From positions 1 to 64,000 of the forward strand of contig JAQXGH010000001.1 of the NCBI GenBank assembly GCA_029006195.1: a stretch of 64,000 bases of DNA, given 5' to 3'. How positions within the stretch are numbered: position 1 is the stretch's first letter; each line of letters begins with the position of its first letter. The notes beneath the pieces are model-generated. The model had not been told where the DNA came from. It saw nothing but the letters and a program-made list of their open reading frames with translations, and searched no databases. Made by a program: the position numbers and the translations under genes. Below, in pieces: positions 8,102-15,575 of the stretch. The DNA comes from Bacillota bacterium. GTDB lineage: Bacteria > Bacillota > Clostridia > Peptostreptococcales > Anaerovoracaceae.

Positions 8102-9181
8102 ATGACACAAAAGGTGCTTATAGCAATGAGCGGCGGCGTTGATTCCAGCGTGGCTGCTAGCATAATAAAAGATCAAGGGTATGAGTGCATTGGCGGGACT
8201 ATGAAGCTTTTTGACGATGAGTACATAGCGCCGGGCGATGACACTTGCTGCTCCGAGAATGCGGTTGAAGATGCCCGCATGGTTGCGGAGAAGCTGGATA
8301 TGCCTTATCACGTTTTTAATTTTAAGGGGGATTTTAAGGATATTGTAATCGGCAATTTCATCGATGCATATGAGAATGGCAGAACGCCAAACCCATGCGT
8401 TGTTTGTAATAGATATTTGAAGTTCGAGGCGCTTTACGATCAGGCTGAACAGCTTGGCTGCGATAAGATCGCGACAGGCCATTATGCGAGAATCGAAAAG
8501 CAGGGCGATAGATACATATTAAAGAAGGCCCTGGATCCTAAGAAGGACCAGAGTTATGTGCTTTATTCGCTGACTCAGGAACAGCTGACTAGAACAATGT
8601 TCCCGCTTGGGGAGATGACTAAGGAAGAAACTAGAGAGATTGCGAACGGTCTGGGATTCATCAATGCGGATAAGCCGGACAGCCAGGACATCTGCTTCAT
8701 TCCTGATGGCAAGTATGCTGAATTCATACAGAGATTCACTGGCAAGGAATATCCAGAAGGTGATTTCGTAGATACAGAAGGTAATGTTATGGGAACTCAT
8801 AGCGGCATTATCAGATACACTATCGGACAGCGAAAGGGCCTGGGAGTTGCTGCAGGTAAACCCGTTTATGTTAATAAAATAGATCCGGAGAACAATACAG
8901 TTGTACTGGGAAGCAATGAAGAACTTTTTAAGAAGACTCTCTATGCTGACAAGTTCAATTGGATAGCCTTTGCGAAACCTGATGCTCCGGTAAGGGCGAG
9001 CGCTAGAATAAGATATGCGCATAAGGAGCAGCCGGCGACAATAGAGCCGCTTGATGGCGATAGGGTCAAGATTACTTTTGACGAGGGCCAGAGAGCGATA
9101 ACGCCGGGGCAGGCAGTAGTTGTGTACGATGGAGACGTTGTGATCGGTGGCGGAACGATCATCGGTACGACTTTGAAATAA
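8102..9181 (+). CDS. mnmA: tRNA-specific 2-thiouridylase MnmA
   Basis: This 359-aa enzyme adds sulfur at C2 of wobble uridine 34 in tRNA-Lys, -Glu and -Gln, using ATP. The PP-loop SGGVDSS is near residues 10-16. The two catalytic cysteines sit in NPCVVCNRY and in DSQDICFIPDG. The C terminus carries the usual beta-barrel (YTIGQRKGLGV onward). Length and domain order are normal. The partner cysteine desulfurase is not in the window. tRNA-Glu(UUC), a substrate type, is encoded at the window start. Confidence 0.97.
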   Translation: MTQKVLIAMSGGVDSSVAASIIKDQGYECIGGTMKLFDDEYIAPGDDTCCSENAVEDARMVAEKLDMPYHVFNFKGDFKDIVIGNFIDAYENGRTPNPCVVCNRYLKFEALYDQAEQLGCDKIATGHYARIEKQGDRYILKKALDPKKDQSYVLYSLTQEQLTRTMFPLGEMTKEETREIANGLGFINADKPDSQDICFIPDGKYAEFIQRFTGKEYPEGDFVDTEGNVMGTHSGIIRYTIGQRKGLGVAAGKPVYVNKIDPENNTVVLGSNEELFKKTLYADKFNWIAFAKPDAPVRASARIRYAHKEQPATIEPLDGDRVKITFDEGQRAITPGQAVVVYDGDVVIGGGTIIGTTLK

Positions 9182-9198
9182 AGAAGTGAGGATAAGTA

Positions 9199-11007
9199 AT
9201 GCTAGAATATGTAATGGGTAATGGCGCCATTGCGCTGGGAGCACTGGCTGCGGGAGTTAATCTCGTCAGCGGATACCCGGGCACACCATCATCAGAAATA
9301 ATCGAGACTATTTACAAGAGACCGCACGAAGGCGTGCATCTGGAATGGTCTGTAAACGAGAAGGCGGCACTTGAAGTGGCTGCCAGCGCGGCTTATGGCG
9401 GCGCCAGAACAATGGTTACCATGAAGCAGATGGGACTCAACGTTGCATCTGATGCGCTCATGTCGCTGGCTTATGTTGGCGTTAAGGGCGGTATGGTAGT
9501 TGTTGCTGCGGATGATCCCGGTCCGATTTCATCACAGACGGAGCAGGACACTAGAAGGTACGCGGATTTTTGCAGAATCCCGGTATTCGATCCTACATCA
9601 CCTGAGGAAGCTTATCAGATGATTCAGGATGCCTTTGAATACTCAGAAAAATACAGCACACCAGTACTTTTCAGACCTACAACAAGAGTGTGCCACGCAT
9701 ATGCGTCGATTGATGCTGCGGAGCACACAGAGCCTAAGAAATACGAGGGCTTCGTCAAAGACTCAAACAAGTGGGTAATTTTCCCTAAACTTTCAAATGC
9801 CAACCACGGTATGATCGAGAAGAGAAACGTAGAAATCGGTAAGGATTTCTCATCCTACGCTTTTAACGAAGTGCAGGGTGCAAAGGCAAAAGGCAAGGCA
9901 GTTATGGCTTCAGGAGTAAGCTACCAGTACGCTAAAGAAGCACTTAGAGACTGTCAGGATGTGAAGCTCATAAAGGTGGGAACTGCATATCCTCTGCCAG
10001 AGGATTTCCTGCTGGAAGCACTCAGCGGCGTGGATGAAATCATCTGCCTTGAAGAACTGAGTCCATATATCGAGGAGCAGCTCCTTAAGCTTGCTGGCAA
10101 GCACCACCTGAATATCAAGGTATCAGGCAAGCTTGACGGTAAGGTACCTGCAAACGGTGAGCTCAGTGCCAATATAGCTGCAGACGTTTTGGGAGAATTC
10201 CTCGGAATAGAAGCTGCTAAGGAAACTTTAGATTTATCAGATATGCCGGCTTTGCCGGTTAGACCGCCGGCACTCTGCGCTGGATGTCCACATAGAGCTG
10301 CTTTTTATGCAGTTAAAATCGCAATGAAGGGCAAGAGAAGCTACTTCTGCGGAGACATCGGCTGCTACACGCTGGGTAATGCGATGCCGCTTGATATGGT
10401 GGACACTTGCCTTTGCATGGGTGCTGGAATCACAATGGCCCAGGGCTTCCACTGGATCGACGAAGAGGGCACATCCTTCGCATTCGTGGGCGACTCAACA
10501 TTCTTCGCATCAGGCCTAACAGGCGTTGTGAACGCGGTATATAACGAAGCTAATATGATCCTCTGCGTGCTGGACAATTCAACAACAGCCATGACCGGTC
10601 ATCAGCCGCATCCGGGAACAGGTTTCAATATGCAGGGTAATTTCGTCGATAAGATTCAGATCGATAAGATCCTGGAAGGCATCGGTGTTAAGAAAATCCT
10701 GGCTGTGGATCCGCTGGATCTTGACGCATCAGTTAAGGCGGTTCAGGAATGCTGCGAAATTAAGGGTGTGAAGGCTATAATCTTCAAATCACCTTGCATT
10801 GCAATCGCGAAGTCAAAGAAGAAGGCAATAGTAAATGCTAGCTGCACAAACTGTAAGAAGTGCATCAGAGAGCTTGGCTGTCCTGCACTGATAACAGAAG
10901 ATGGTGCCGTTAAGATAGATAGGAACCTGTGTACAGGCTGCATGCTGTGCAGTCAGGTTTGTCCGTGCGGCGCGCTTACGCTGGAAGGAGGTGGCAGCAA
11001 TGAATAA
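9199..11007 (+). CDS. iorA: Indolepyruvate:ferredoxin oxidoreductase, alpha subunit
   Basis: This 602-aa subunit oxidatively decarboxylates aryl 2-oxo acids (indole-, phenyl- and p-hydroxyphenylpyruvate) to the arylacetyl-CoA and reduces ferredoxin. The N terminus has the pyrimidine-binding domain (SGYPGTPSSEI). The TPP-binding domain carries CAGCPHRA, GDIGCYTLG and the GDSTFF...DNSTTAMTGHQPHPG segment. Two [4Fe-4S] motifs close the protein (CTNCKKC...CTGCMLCSQVC). iorB overlaps its end by 8 bases. The operon links aromatic amino acid breakdown to ferredoxin reduction in an oxygen-sensitive cytosolic enzyme. Confidence 0.97.
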   Translation: MLEYVMGNGAIALGALAAGVNLVSGYPGTPSSEIIETIYKRPHEGVHLEWSVNEKAALEVAASAAYGGARTMVTMKQMGLNVASDALMSLAYVGVKGGMVVVAADDPGPISSQTEQDTRRYADFCRIPVFDPTSPEEAYQMIQDAFEYSEKYSTPVLFRPTTRVCHAYASIDAAEHTEPKKYEGFVKDSNKWVIFPKLSNANHGMIEKRNVEIGKDFSSYAFNEVQGAKAKGKAVMASGVSYQYAKEALRDCQDVKLIKVGTAYPLPEDFLLEALSGVDEIICLEELSPYIEEQLLKLAGKHHLNIKVSGKLDGKVPANGELSANIAADVLGEFLGIEAAKETLDLSDMPALPVRPPALCAGCPHRAAFYAVKIAMKGKRSYFCGDIGCYTLGNAMPLDMVDTCLCMGAGITMAQGFHWIDEEGTSFAFVGDSTFFASGLTGVVNAVYNEANMILCVLDNSTTAMTGHQPHPGTGFNMQGNFVDKIQIDKILEGIGVKKILAVDPLDLDASVKAVQECCEIKGVKAIIFKSPCIAIAKSKKKAIVNASCTNCKKCIRELGCPALITEDGAVKIDRNLCTGCMLCSQVCPCGALTLEGGGSNE

Positions 11008-11584
11008 AGACATTATGCTTTGCGGCGTTGGCGGCCAGGGAACTGTTCTGGCGTCAAAGATCATAGCAGCAGCTGCCATGAGCGAGGGAAGCACTGTTCA
11101 TTCCGCAGAAACGATCGGTATGGCGCAGCGTGGAGGCTCTGTAACAAGCCACGTTAGAATTGGCGATGCCTATTCACCGCTTATCCCTCTGGGAAGCGCT
11201 GAAATGATTCTGGCTTTCGAACCTGCTGAAGCGGTTAGAAATCTGGCTTACATGAAGAAGGATGGAATAGTGATCACAAATACCGTTCCTGCCAAGCCTG
11301 TAACCGAGTCACTGGCTCCATCAGGATACGAAGGCGCAGAAATGGTGGAATACCTTAAGAATAAATGTGAATGCATAGCTATCGATGCGAACGAAGTTTG
11401 TCAAAAGTTCGGATCGACAAAGTTCTTGAATATAATTATGCTTGGCATTGCTGCCGGAACTGGCAGACTGGGAATCGATACTGAAACTATCGCAGAAGAA
11501 ATCAAGAAAAGAGTTCCTGCCAAGTTTGTGGAGGCAAATATTGAAGCCTTTGCATTAGGCTTTGAAATAGGGGGAGAAAAATGA
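11000..11584 (+). CDS. iorB: Indolepyruvate:ferredoxin oxidoreductase, beta subunit
   Basis: This 194-aa gamma-type subunit of 2-oxoacid:ferredoxin oxidoreductases starts with the CGVGGQGTVLASKI motif and continues with ETIGMAQRGGSVTSHVR. AGGAGG at 10986-10991 lies 8 bases before the ATG at 11000, so an upstream in-frame GTG at 10991 is not the start. It overlaps iorA by 8 bases and the next gene (paaK) by 4, giving a tight three-gene operon. Confidence 0.96.
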   Translation: MNKDIMLCGVGGQGTVLASKIIAAAAMSEGSTVHSAETIGMAQRGGSVTSHVRIGDAYSPLIPLGSAEMILAFEPAEAVRNLAYMKKDGIVITNTVPAKPVTESLAPSGYEGAEMVEYLKNKCECIAIDANEVCQKFGSTKFLNIIMLGIAAGTGRLGIDTETIAEEIKKRVPAKFVEANIEAFALGFEIGGEK

Positions 11585-12822
11585 GACTGAATGAAACACA
11601 GCTGGCGCAGGTGGATGCGCAGATCAAGAGACTGATAAAGACTGACAGCTACTACGGTAAAATATATAGAGAGGCCGGCATTGAGGGCGTTACCTCCCAG
11701 GAAGATTTCGAAAAGCTGCCCTTCTCAAGTAAGGACGACCTGAGAAACGCTTATCCTCTGGGTATTCAGGCTGTTCCTGACGAAGAGGTGGTTAGAATCC
11801 ATTCATCATCAGGGACTACAGGTAAGCCTGTAATCATCCCTTATACTGCCAAGGACGTTTCAGATTGGGCTACTATGTTTGACAGATTCTATTAAACTGC
11901 AGGAATTACTAAGAATGATAGAATTCAGATCACTCCAGGATATGGACTTTGGACTGCAGGTATCGGTTTCCAGGCAGGCTGCGAGAAGCTTGGCGCGATG
12001 GCAATTCCTATGGGCCCTGGCAACACTGAAAAGCAGCTCCAGATGATGATGGATCTAGGTTCAACTGTTCTGACTGCAACTTCATCATATGCACTGATGC
12101 TGGCTGAAGAGATTAATAAGCGCGGCATTAGAGATAAGATCAAGCTTAAGAAGGGCGTGTTCGGTTCAGAAAGATGGAGCGATAAAATGCGCACATACAT
12201 CCAGAGAGAACTTGGCATCGAGCTTTATGATATTTACGGACTGACAGAAATCTACGGCCCTGGCATCGGCATCAACTGCACAGGCCAGCCAGGCATGCAC
12301 TACTGGGATGACTATATTTACATCGAAATCATCGACCCGAAGACAGGCAAGCAGGTTCCAGATGGCGAAGAAGGCGAAATCGTAATCACAACTCTGGTTA
12401 AGGAAGGCGCACCGCTCCTCAGATTCCGTACTCACGATATTTCAAGAATCATTCCTGAAGAATGTCCATGCGGAAGCAAATACCCTAGACTTGATATCAT
12501 CAAGGGTAGAAGTGACGATATGTTCAAGGTTCACGGCGTTAACATGTTCCCAAGCCAGGTTGAAGAAATCCTCGGCATGGTTGACGGCGTATCAAGTGAA
12601 TACAACATCAACATCGCGCACGATGACGAAAAGAACCGCGACATCATTATGGTTACAGCTGAAGCTGAAGGCCGCGTAAACTTCGAAAAGACAGCCGCTG
12701 AAATCAAGGGCCTCTTTAAGTCAAGAATGAGCGTAACTCCTAAGGTTACTATTGTACCTGTGGGAACTCTGCCAAGAACAGAAAAGAAGGCGAAGAGGAT
12801 TATTGACCACAGAGAATTGTAA
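11581..12822 (+). pseudogene. paaK: Phenylacetate-CoA ligase-like gene interrupted by a TAA codon
   Basis: The reading frame covers 414 codons and is similar throughout to aryl-acetate:CoA ligases of the adenylate-forming family: the AMP-binding loop SSSGTTGKP, then PGYGLWTAGIG, YGLTEIYGPG, and the C-terminal domain (GRSDDMFKVHGVNMFPSQVE). A TAA stands in frame at codon 105 (11893-11895) between DRFY and TAGITKND, and the frame resumes at once, so a single base change (for example from AAA or GAA) explains it. As read, translation gives 104 residues plus an untranslated remainder; an ATG at 11998 has no clear ribosome binding site. It overlaps iorB by 4 bases, as expected for a ligase that works on arylacetates. 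It may be a real nonsense mutation, a sequencing error or a rare recoding case. Confidence 0.85.
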
Positions 12823-12912
12823 TATGTTCGGGCTTCGCATTCCGGTCCTCGTCGCAGGATATTTCTAGAAGTTACTTTTCCTGCGAAAGAATGCTCCGCC
12901 GAGCCATATTAC
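12819..12912. repeat. 94-bp interrupted palindrome after paaK
   Basis: Nested arms: GTAATATG (12819-12826) with CATATTAC (12905-12912), GCATTC (12837-12842) with GAATGC (12889-12894), and TCGCAGGA (12852-12859) with TCCTGCGA (12879-12886). TTCTAGAA (12863-12870) lies at the centre. The outer two pairs share exactly the same centre. The paaK stop codon is in the left arm. No T tract follows; a separate terminator lies downstream. Confidence 0.75.
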
Positions 12913-12931
12913 AAAATAATAAACAAAAACA

Positions 12932-12962
12932 AAAAGCTGCACACCACCCGCGTGCAGCTTTT
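12932..12962. terminator. Bidirectional terminator between paaK and the small minus-strand gene
   Basis: AAAAGCTGCAC (12932-12942) pairs with GTGCAGCTTTT (12952-12962), giving T runs on both strands between convergent genes. Confidence 0.85.
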
Positions 12963-12973
12963 GAGCTTTAAAA

Positions 12974-13219
12974 TTAATCTAATTTCTGGTCCTGATCTAA
13001 ATCGTAGTAGCGAACGCCGCTTCTATCTACGTATCTCATGTAAGCTCCCTGGAAGAGTGCTGTCAGCATGTCTTTGAACTCTTCAGCCTTAGTTTCGTCT
13101 GAAACGTCTGAGATCATCCACATGATTCTCTTAGCTGATACCTGTTCTGAGTAGTTCATCTTCTTAAAAAGATCCATTTCCATCTGAGTGAGCTTAACTT
13201 CTCTAACGCCTGGATTCAT
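12974..13219 (-). CDS. Small protein of unknown function
   Basis: This 81-aa predicted soluble protein is rich in Met, Asp and Glu and has no signal peptide, membrane segment or motif I recognise. AGGAGGGTATCCG precedes the ATG at an ideal distance on the minus strand, and a terminator follows the stop, so it is likely a real single-gene unit. It is divergent from the PaaI-type thioesterase gene and convergent with iorAB-paaK. No function is proposed. Confidence 0.65.
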   Translation of the reverse strand: MNPGVREVKLTQMEMDLFKKMNYSEQVSAKRIMWMISDVSDETKAEEFKDMLTALFQGAYMRYVDRSGVRYYDLDQDQKLD

Positions 13220-13333
13220 CGGATACCCTCCTATGTAAATATCTAAAAAAGTTATTTCGTAATTATGTACGGTACTAATTTATCATAATCGTGGTATACT
13301 TGCAATGGACTAAAAATTCGGGAGGGATTGCAA

Positions 13334-13750
13334 ATGACAGAAGAAATCATTATGACAGCGGAAGATCTGGAAGAAGCGAGAAAGTTTTTTGCAGGAGATA
13401 AGTTCGCGACTGTTGCAGACGGAGCAGTAATCGACGAGATTAAATATAAATATGCCAAGTGCAGCCTGGAGATCAAGGATGTTCACAGAAATGCACTGGG
13501 AGCAGTAATGGGTGGCGCTATGTATACGCTGGCAGACTTTTGTTTTGCTGTAGCGTCAAATTATAAGCAGAACCCTACAGTTACAGTGGTTAGCCAGATT
13601 TCATATCTGGGCCAGCCAAAGGGAGATAAGTTAATTGCAGAATCACGCCTGATCAAGGACGGTAGGAAGAATTGTTTCTACGAAGTTAATGTTACAGACG
13701 AAGGCGGCAAGCCAGTTGCTGTAGTAAGTATGACAGGTGCACATCTTTAA
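13334..13750 (+). CDS. PaaI-type hotdog thioesterase
   Basis: This 138-aa protein has the PaaI/4HBT hotdog domain. NALGAVMGGAMYTLADFCFAVA carries the usual G-G-x-x-x-x-x-D segment. VVSQISYLGQPKGDKLIAESRLI forms the next strands. Relatives hydrolyse aromatic or short acyl-CoAs, and the site near iorAB-paaK would suit arylacetyl-CoA, but this is only context. GGAGGG at 13321-13326 sets the ATG at 13334 rather than the TTG at 13328. TATACT at 13295-13300 may be the -10 box. larC follows 17 bases downstream. Confidence 0.85.
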   Translation: MTEEIIMTAEDLEEARKFFAGDKFATVADGAVIDEIKYKYAKCSLEIKDVHRNALGAVMGGAMYTLADFCFAVASNYKQNPTVTVVSQISYLGQPKGDKLIAESRLIKDGRKNCFYEVNVTDEGGKPVAVVSMTGAHL

Positions 13751-13767
13751 TAAAGGAAAAAGAATAT

Positions 13768-14553
13768 ATGGATAGAATTTTATACCTTGATTGCTCATCA
13801 GGCATCAGTGGAGATATGACGCTGGGTGCGCTTTTGGATCTGGGGATCGATGAGCAGGTATTTAGAGAAGAACTTAAGAAGCTTGATTTCGGCAGCTATG
13901 CACTGGACATCAAGAAGGTCCAGCGCAGTGCGATCGATATGATGGACGTTGATGTTATTCTGGACAGCGAGCATCGTCACGATCACGATCACGGCCATGT
14001 TGAGGCTAGACCGCATGACCACGTTCATAGAAACCTCAAGATGGTAATGGACATCATCGATGGAAGCGGCATTACTGATAATGCTAAAGAAATTGGCAGA
14101 AAGATATTCACAGAAATCGCTAAGGCAGAGGCTAAGGTGCATGGTAAGCCTATCGATCAGGTGCACTTCCATGAAGTTGGCGCCATCGATTCACTGGTCG
14201 ACATTATGGGCGCTGCGATCTGCTTTGACATTCTGGGAATAACAGAAATATATGCATCACCTCTTCATGAGGGAAGCGGTAAGATAATGTGTCAGCACGG
14301 CATACTGCCGGTACCGGTACCTGCAGTTGCGGCGATCCTTGAAGGATCAGGAATCCCTATCATCCAGGAAGATGCGGACACTGAACTCATCACACCAACT
14401 GGTGCGGGCATTGCTAAGTCAATGGTAAAATCATTTGGCAAAATGCCGCCAATGACTATCGAGAAAATCGGATACGGTCACGGTAAGAGAGAGACAGGAC
14501 TTTTCGGTGCGGTAAGAGCCATCATAGGTAGACCGTACAGGGAGGAAAAATAA
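13768..14553 (+). CDS. larC: LarC N-terminal part (LarC1), nickel-pincer cofactor synthesis
   Basis: This 261-aa protein matches the first ~260 residues of LarC, the CTP-dependent nickel cyclometallase that inserts Ni into the pincer nucleotide. The N terminus YLDCSSGISGDMTLGAL, a His-rich loop near 70-90 (HRHDHDHGH), VHFHEVGAIDSLVDI and TPTGAGIAKS are typical. The usual ~140-residue C-terminal LarC2 part is missing: the stop is followed at once by larB, and I see no LarC2-like reading frame nearby. In some lactobacilli LarC1 and LarC2 are joined by a ribosomal frameshift; that cannot apply here because larB fills the space. LarC2 may be elsewhere in the genome. Confidence 0.88.
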   Translation: MDRILYLDCSSGISGDMTLGALLDLGIDEQVFREELKKLDFGSYALDIKKVQRSAIDMMDVDVILDSEHRHDHDHGHVEARPHDHVHRNLKMVMDIIDGSGITDNAKEIGRKIFTEIAKAEAKVHGKPIDQVHFHEVGAIDSLVDIMGAAICFDILGITEIYASPLHEGSGKIMCQHGILPVPVPAVAAILEGSGIPIIQEDADTELITPTGAGIAKSMVKSFGKMPPMTIEKIGYGHGKRETGLFGAVRAIIGRPYREEK

Positions 14554-15297
14554 ATGGAAAAAGATAAACTCGAACAGCTTTTGAATGACGTTGCAGAGGG
14601 GAAAGTCGGAACTGCGGAGGCTTTGCAGGTTTTGAAAACTCTCCCTTACGACGACATCGGAATTGCGAAAATCGATAAACATAGAGAGCTCAGAACGGGG
14701 CATTCAGAAGTTATCTTTTGTCTGAACAAGACGCCGAAACAGGTGGCTCAGATCGTGAAGAAGATGACCGAATACTCTAAACTGATTATTGGTACCAAGG
14801 CTTCACCCGCCCACTATGAAGCGGCGAGGGAAGTTGTGCCTGAGGCTAAGTACGATGAGGATGCGGGCATGATCATAGTTGGCGAAATGCCGGAGCCTAA
14901 GTCTGATAAGGTCATCGCTATAGTAACGGCTGGAACTGCGGACATTCCTGTTGCTAGGGAAGCTGCACTGACAGCGCAGTCATATGGCCACAAGACTAAG
15001 GAATACTATGATGTTGGTGTTGCGGGAATACACAGACTCTTTGACAAGCTTGACGAAATCAGAGAAGCTAATGTAATCATCGCGGTTGCAGGGATGGAAG
15101 GCGCTTTGGCATCGGTTCTTGGCGGTCTTGTTGACGTTCCGGTCATTGCTGTTCCTACAAGCACAGGGTACGGCAGCAGCCAGGGAGGAATGGCGGCGCT
15201 CCTCGCTATGCTCAACTCCTGCGCGCTGGGAGTATCAGTAATGAACATCGATAATGGGTTCGGTGCGGGATATTTCGCGTGCAAAATCAACAGATAA
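14554..15297 (+). CDS. larB: LarB, pincer nucleotide carboxylase/hydrolase
   Basis: LarB carboxylates the pyridinium ring of nicotinic acid adenine dinucleotide and hydrolyses its phosphoanhydride, the first step to the nickel-pincer nucleotide. The 247-aa length is normal. The C-terminal AIR-carboxylase-like domain is visible (VTAGTADIPVAREAALTA, VAGMEGALASVLGGL, VPTSTGYGSSQGG). It begins immediately after the larC1 stop, with AGGGAGG at 14538-14544. LarE, the sulfur-inserting enzyme, is not in the window. A LarA-type racemase, the expected user of the cofactor, is at 48679. Confidence 0.95.
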   Translation: MEKDKLEQLLNDVAEGKVGTAEALQVLKTLPYDDIGIAKIDKHRELRTGHSEVIFCLNKTPKQVAQIVKKMTEYSKLIIGTKASPAHYEAAREVVPEAKYDEDAGMIIVGEMPEPKSDKVIAIVTAGTADIPVAREAALTAQSYGHKTKEYYDVGVAGIHRLFDKLDEIREANVIIAVAGMEGALASVLGGLVDVPVIAVPTSTGYGSSQGGMAALLAMLNSCALGVSVMNIDNGFGAGYFACKINR

Positions 15298-15332
15298 GCT
15301 GCTTACAGCAGCGCTTTAGCAGCTAAAAGTCC

Positions 15333-15361
15333 TTGACATTCGAAGTTGCCAGTGCCAAAAT
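15333..15361 (+). promoter_or_regulatory. Promoter of the aromatic amino acid operon
   Basis: A perfect TTGACA (15333-15338) and CAAAAT (15356-15361) are 17 bp apart. The start would be near 15368, only a few bases before the leader peptide ribosome binding site. Confidence 0.7.
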
Positions 15362-15382
15362 AGAAGGGCGGGAGATTTTATT

Positions 15383-15490
15383 ATGAAGAACAAGGTTAAC
15401 AATAACACAGCAGTATATTTTGCCTTTAGATTCCAGAACTACTATTATTATGGTTCTGGTAATTGTGCTGCTGTAAACATTTTTGATTAA
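15383..15490 (+). CDS. Tyr/Phe-rich leader peptide of the aromatic operon
   Basis: A 35-codon ORF starts at ATG 15383, 8 bases after GGGAG (15370-15374), and ends with TAA at 15488-15490. It carries five Tyr (12, 20, 21, 22, 23) and four Phe (13, 15, 17, 34), including a run of four Tyr codons at 15440-15451. It lies between a TTGACA promoter and a terminator placed in front of pheA. This is the classic layout for ribosome-mediated attenuation: scarcity of charged Tyr- or Phe-tRNA would stall the ribosome inside the peptide. The peptide itself probably has no other role. It has no similarity to a protein family I know. Confidence 0.85.
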   Translation: MKNKVNNNTAVYFAFRFQNYYYYGSGNCAAVNIFD

Positions 15491-15531
15491 AATCATCCTA
15501 ATAATAAAGCTTTAATCAATCCGATGTTTGC
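15433..15531 (+). promoter_or_regulatory. Attenuator pairings: pause hairpin and antiterminator
   Basis: CCAGAAC (15433-15439) pairs with GTTCTGG (15453-15459), and the four Tyr codons lie in its loop. The antiterminator forms when GTAAACAT (15473-15480) pairs with ATGTTTGC (15524-15531) and GATT (15485-15488) with AATC (15518-15521). This captures the whole 5' arm of the terminator. The left arm overlaps the leader stop codon, so a ribosome that finishes the peptide would block it and let the terminator form. A further local hairpin, GATTAAA (15485-15491) with TTTAATC (15511-15517), also competes. Confidence 0.75.
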
Positions 15532-15553
15532 GTAGCAGGCATCGGATTTTTTT
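15518..15553 (+). terminator. Attenuator terminator before pheA
   Basis: The stem runs from 15518-15531 to 15535-15548: nine perfect outer pairs (AATCCGATG with CATCGGATT), then T-G and inner pairs to a GTA loop. Seven T follow at 15547-15553. pheA starts 23 bases later. Confidence 0.9.
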
Positions 15554-15575
15554 ATCATTTACTTTGGAGGAAAAA

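Noticed and set aside
7537-9244. Long minus-strand ORFs opposite DUF523 and mnmA
   Set aside because: They are shadows of clearly recognisable plus-strand genes and show no domain or ribosome binding site.
11998-12822. Separate 274-aa gene for the second part of paaK
   Set aside because: It is in the same frame as the first part, lacks a ribosome binding site, and starts in the middle of a conserved domain.
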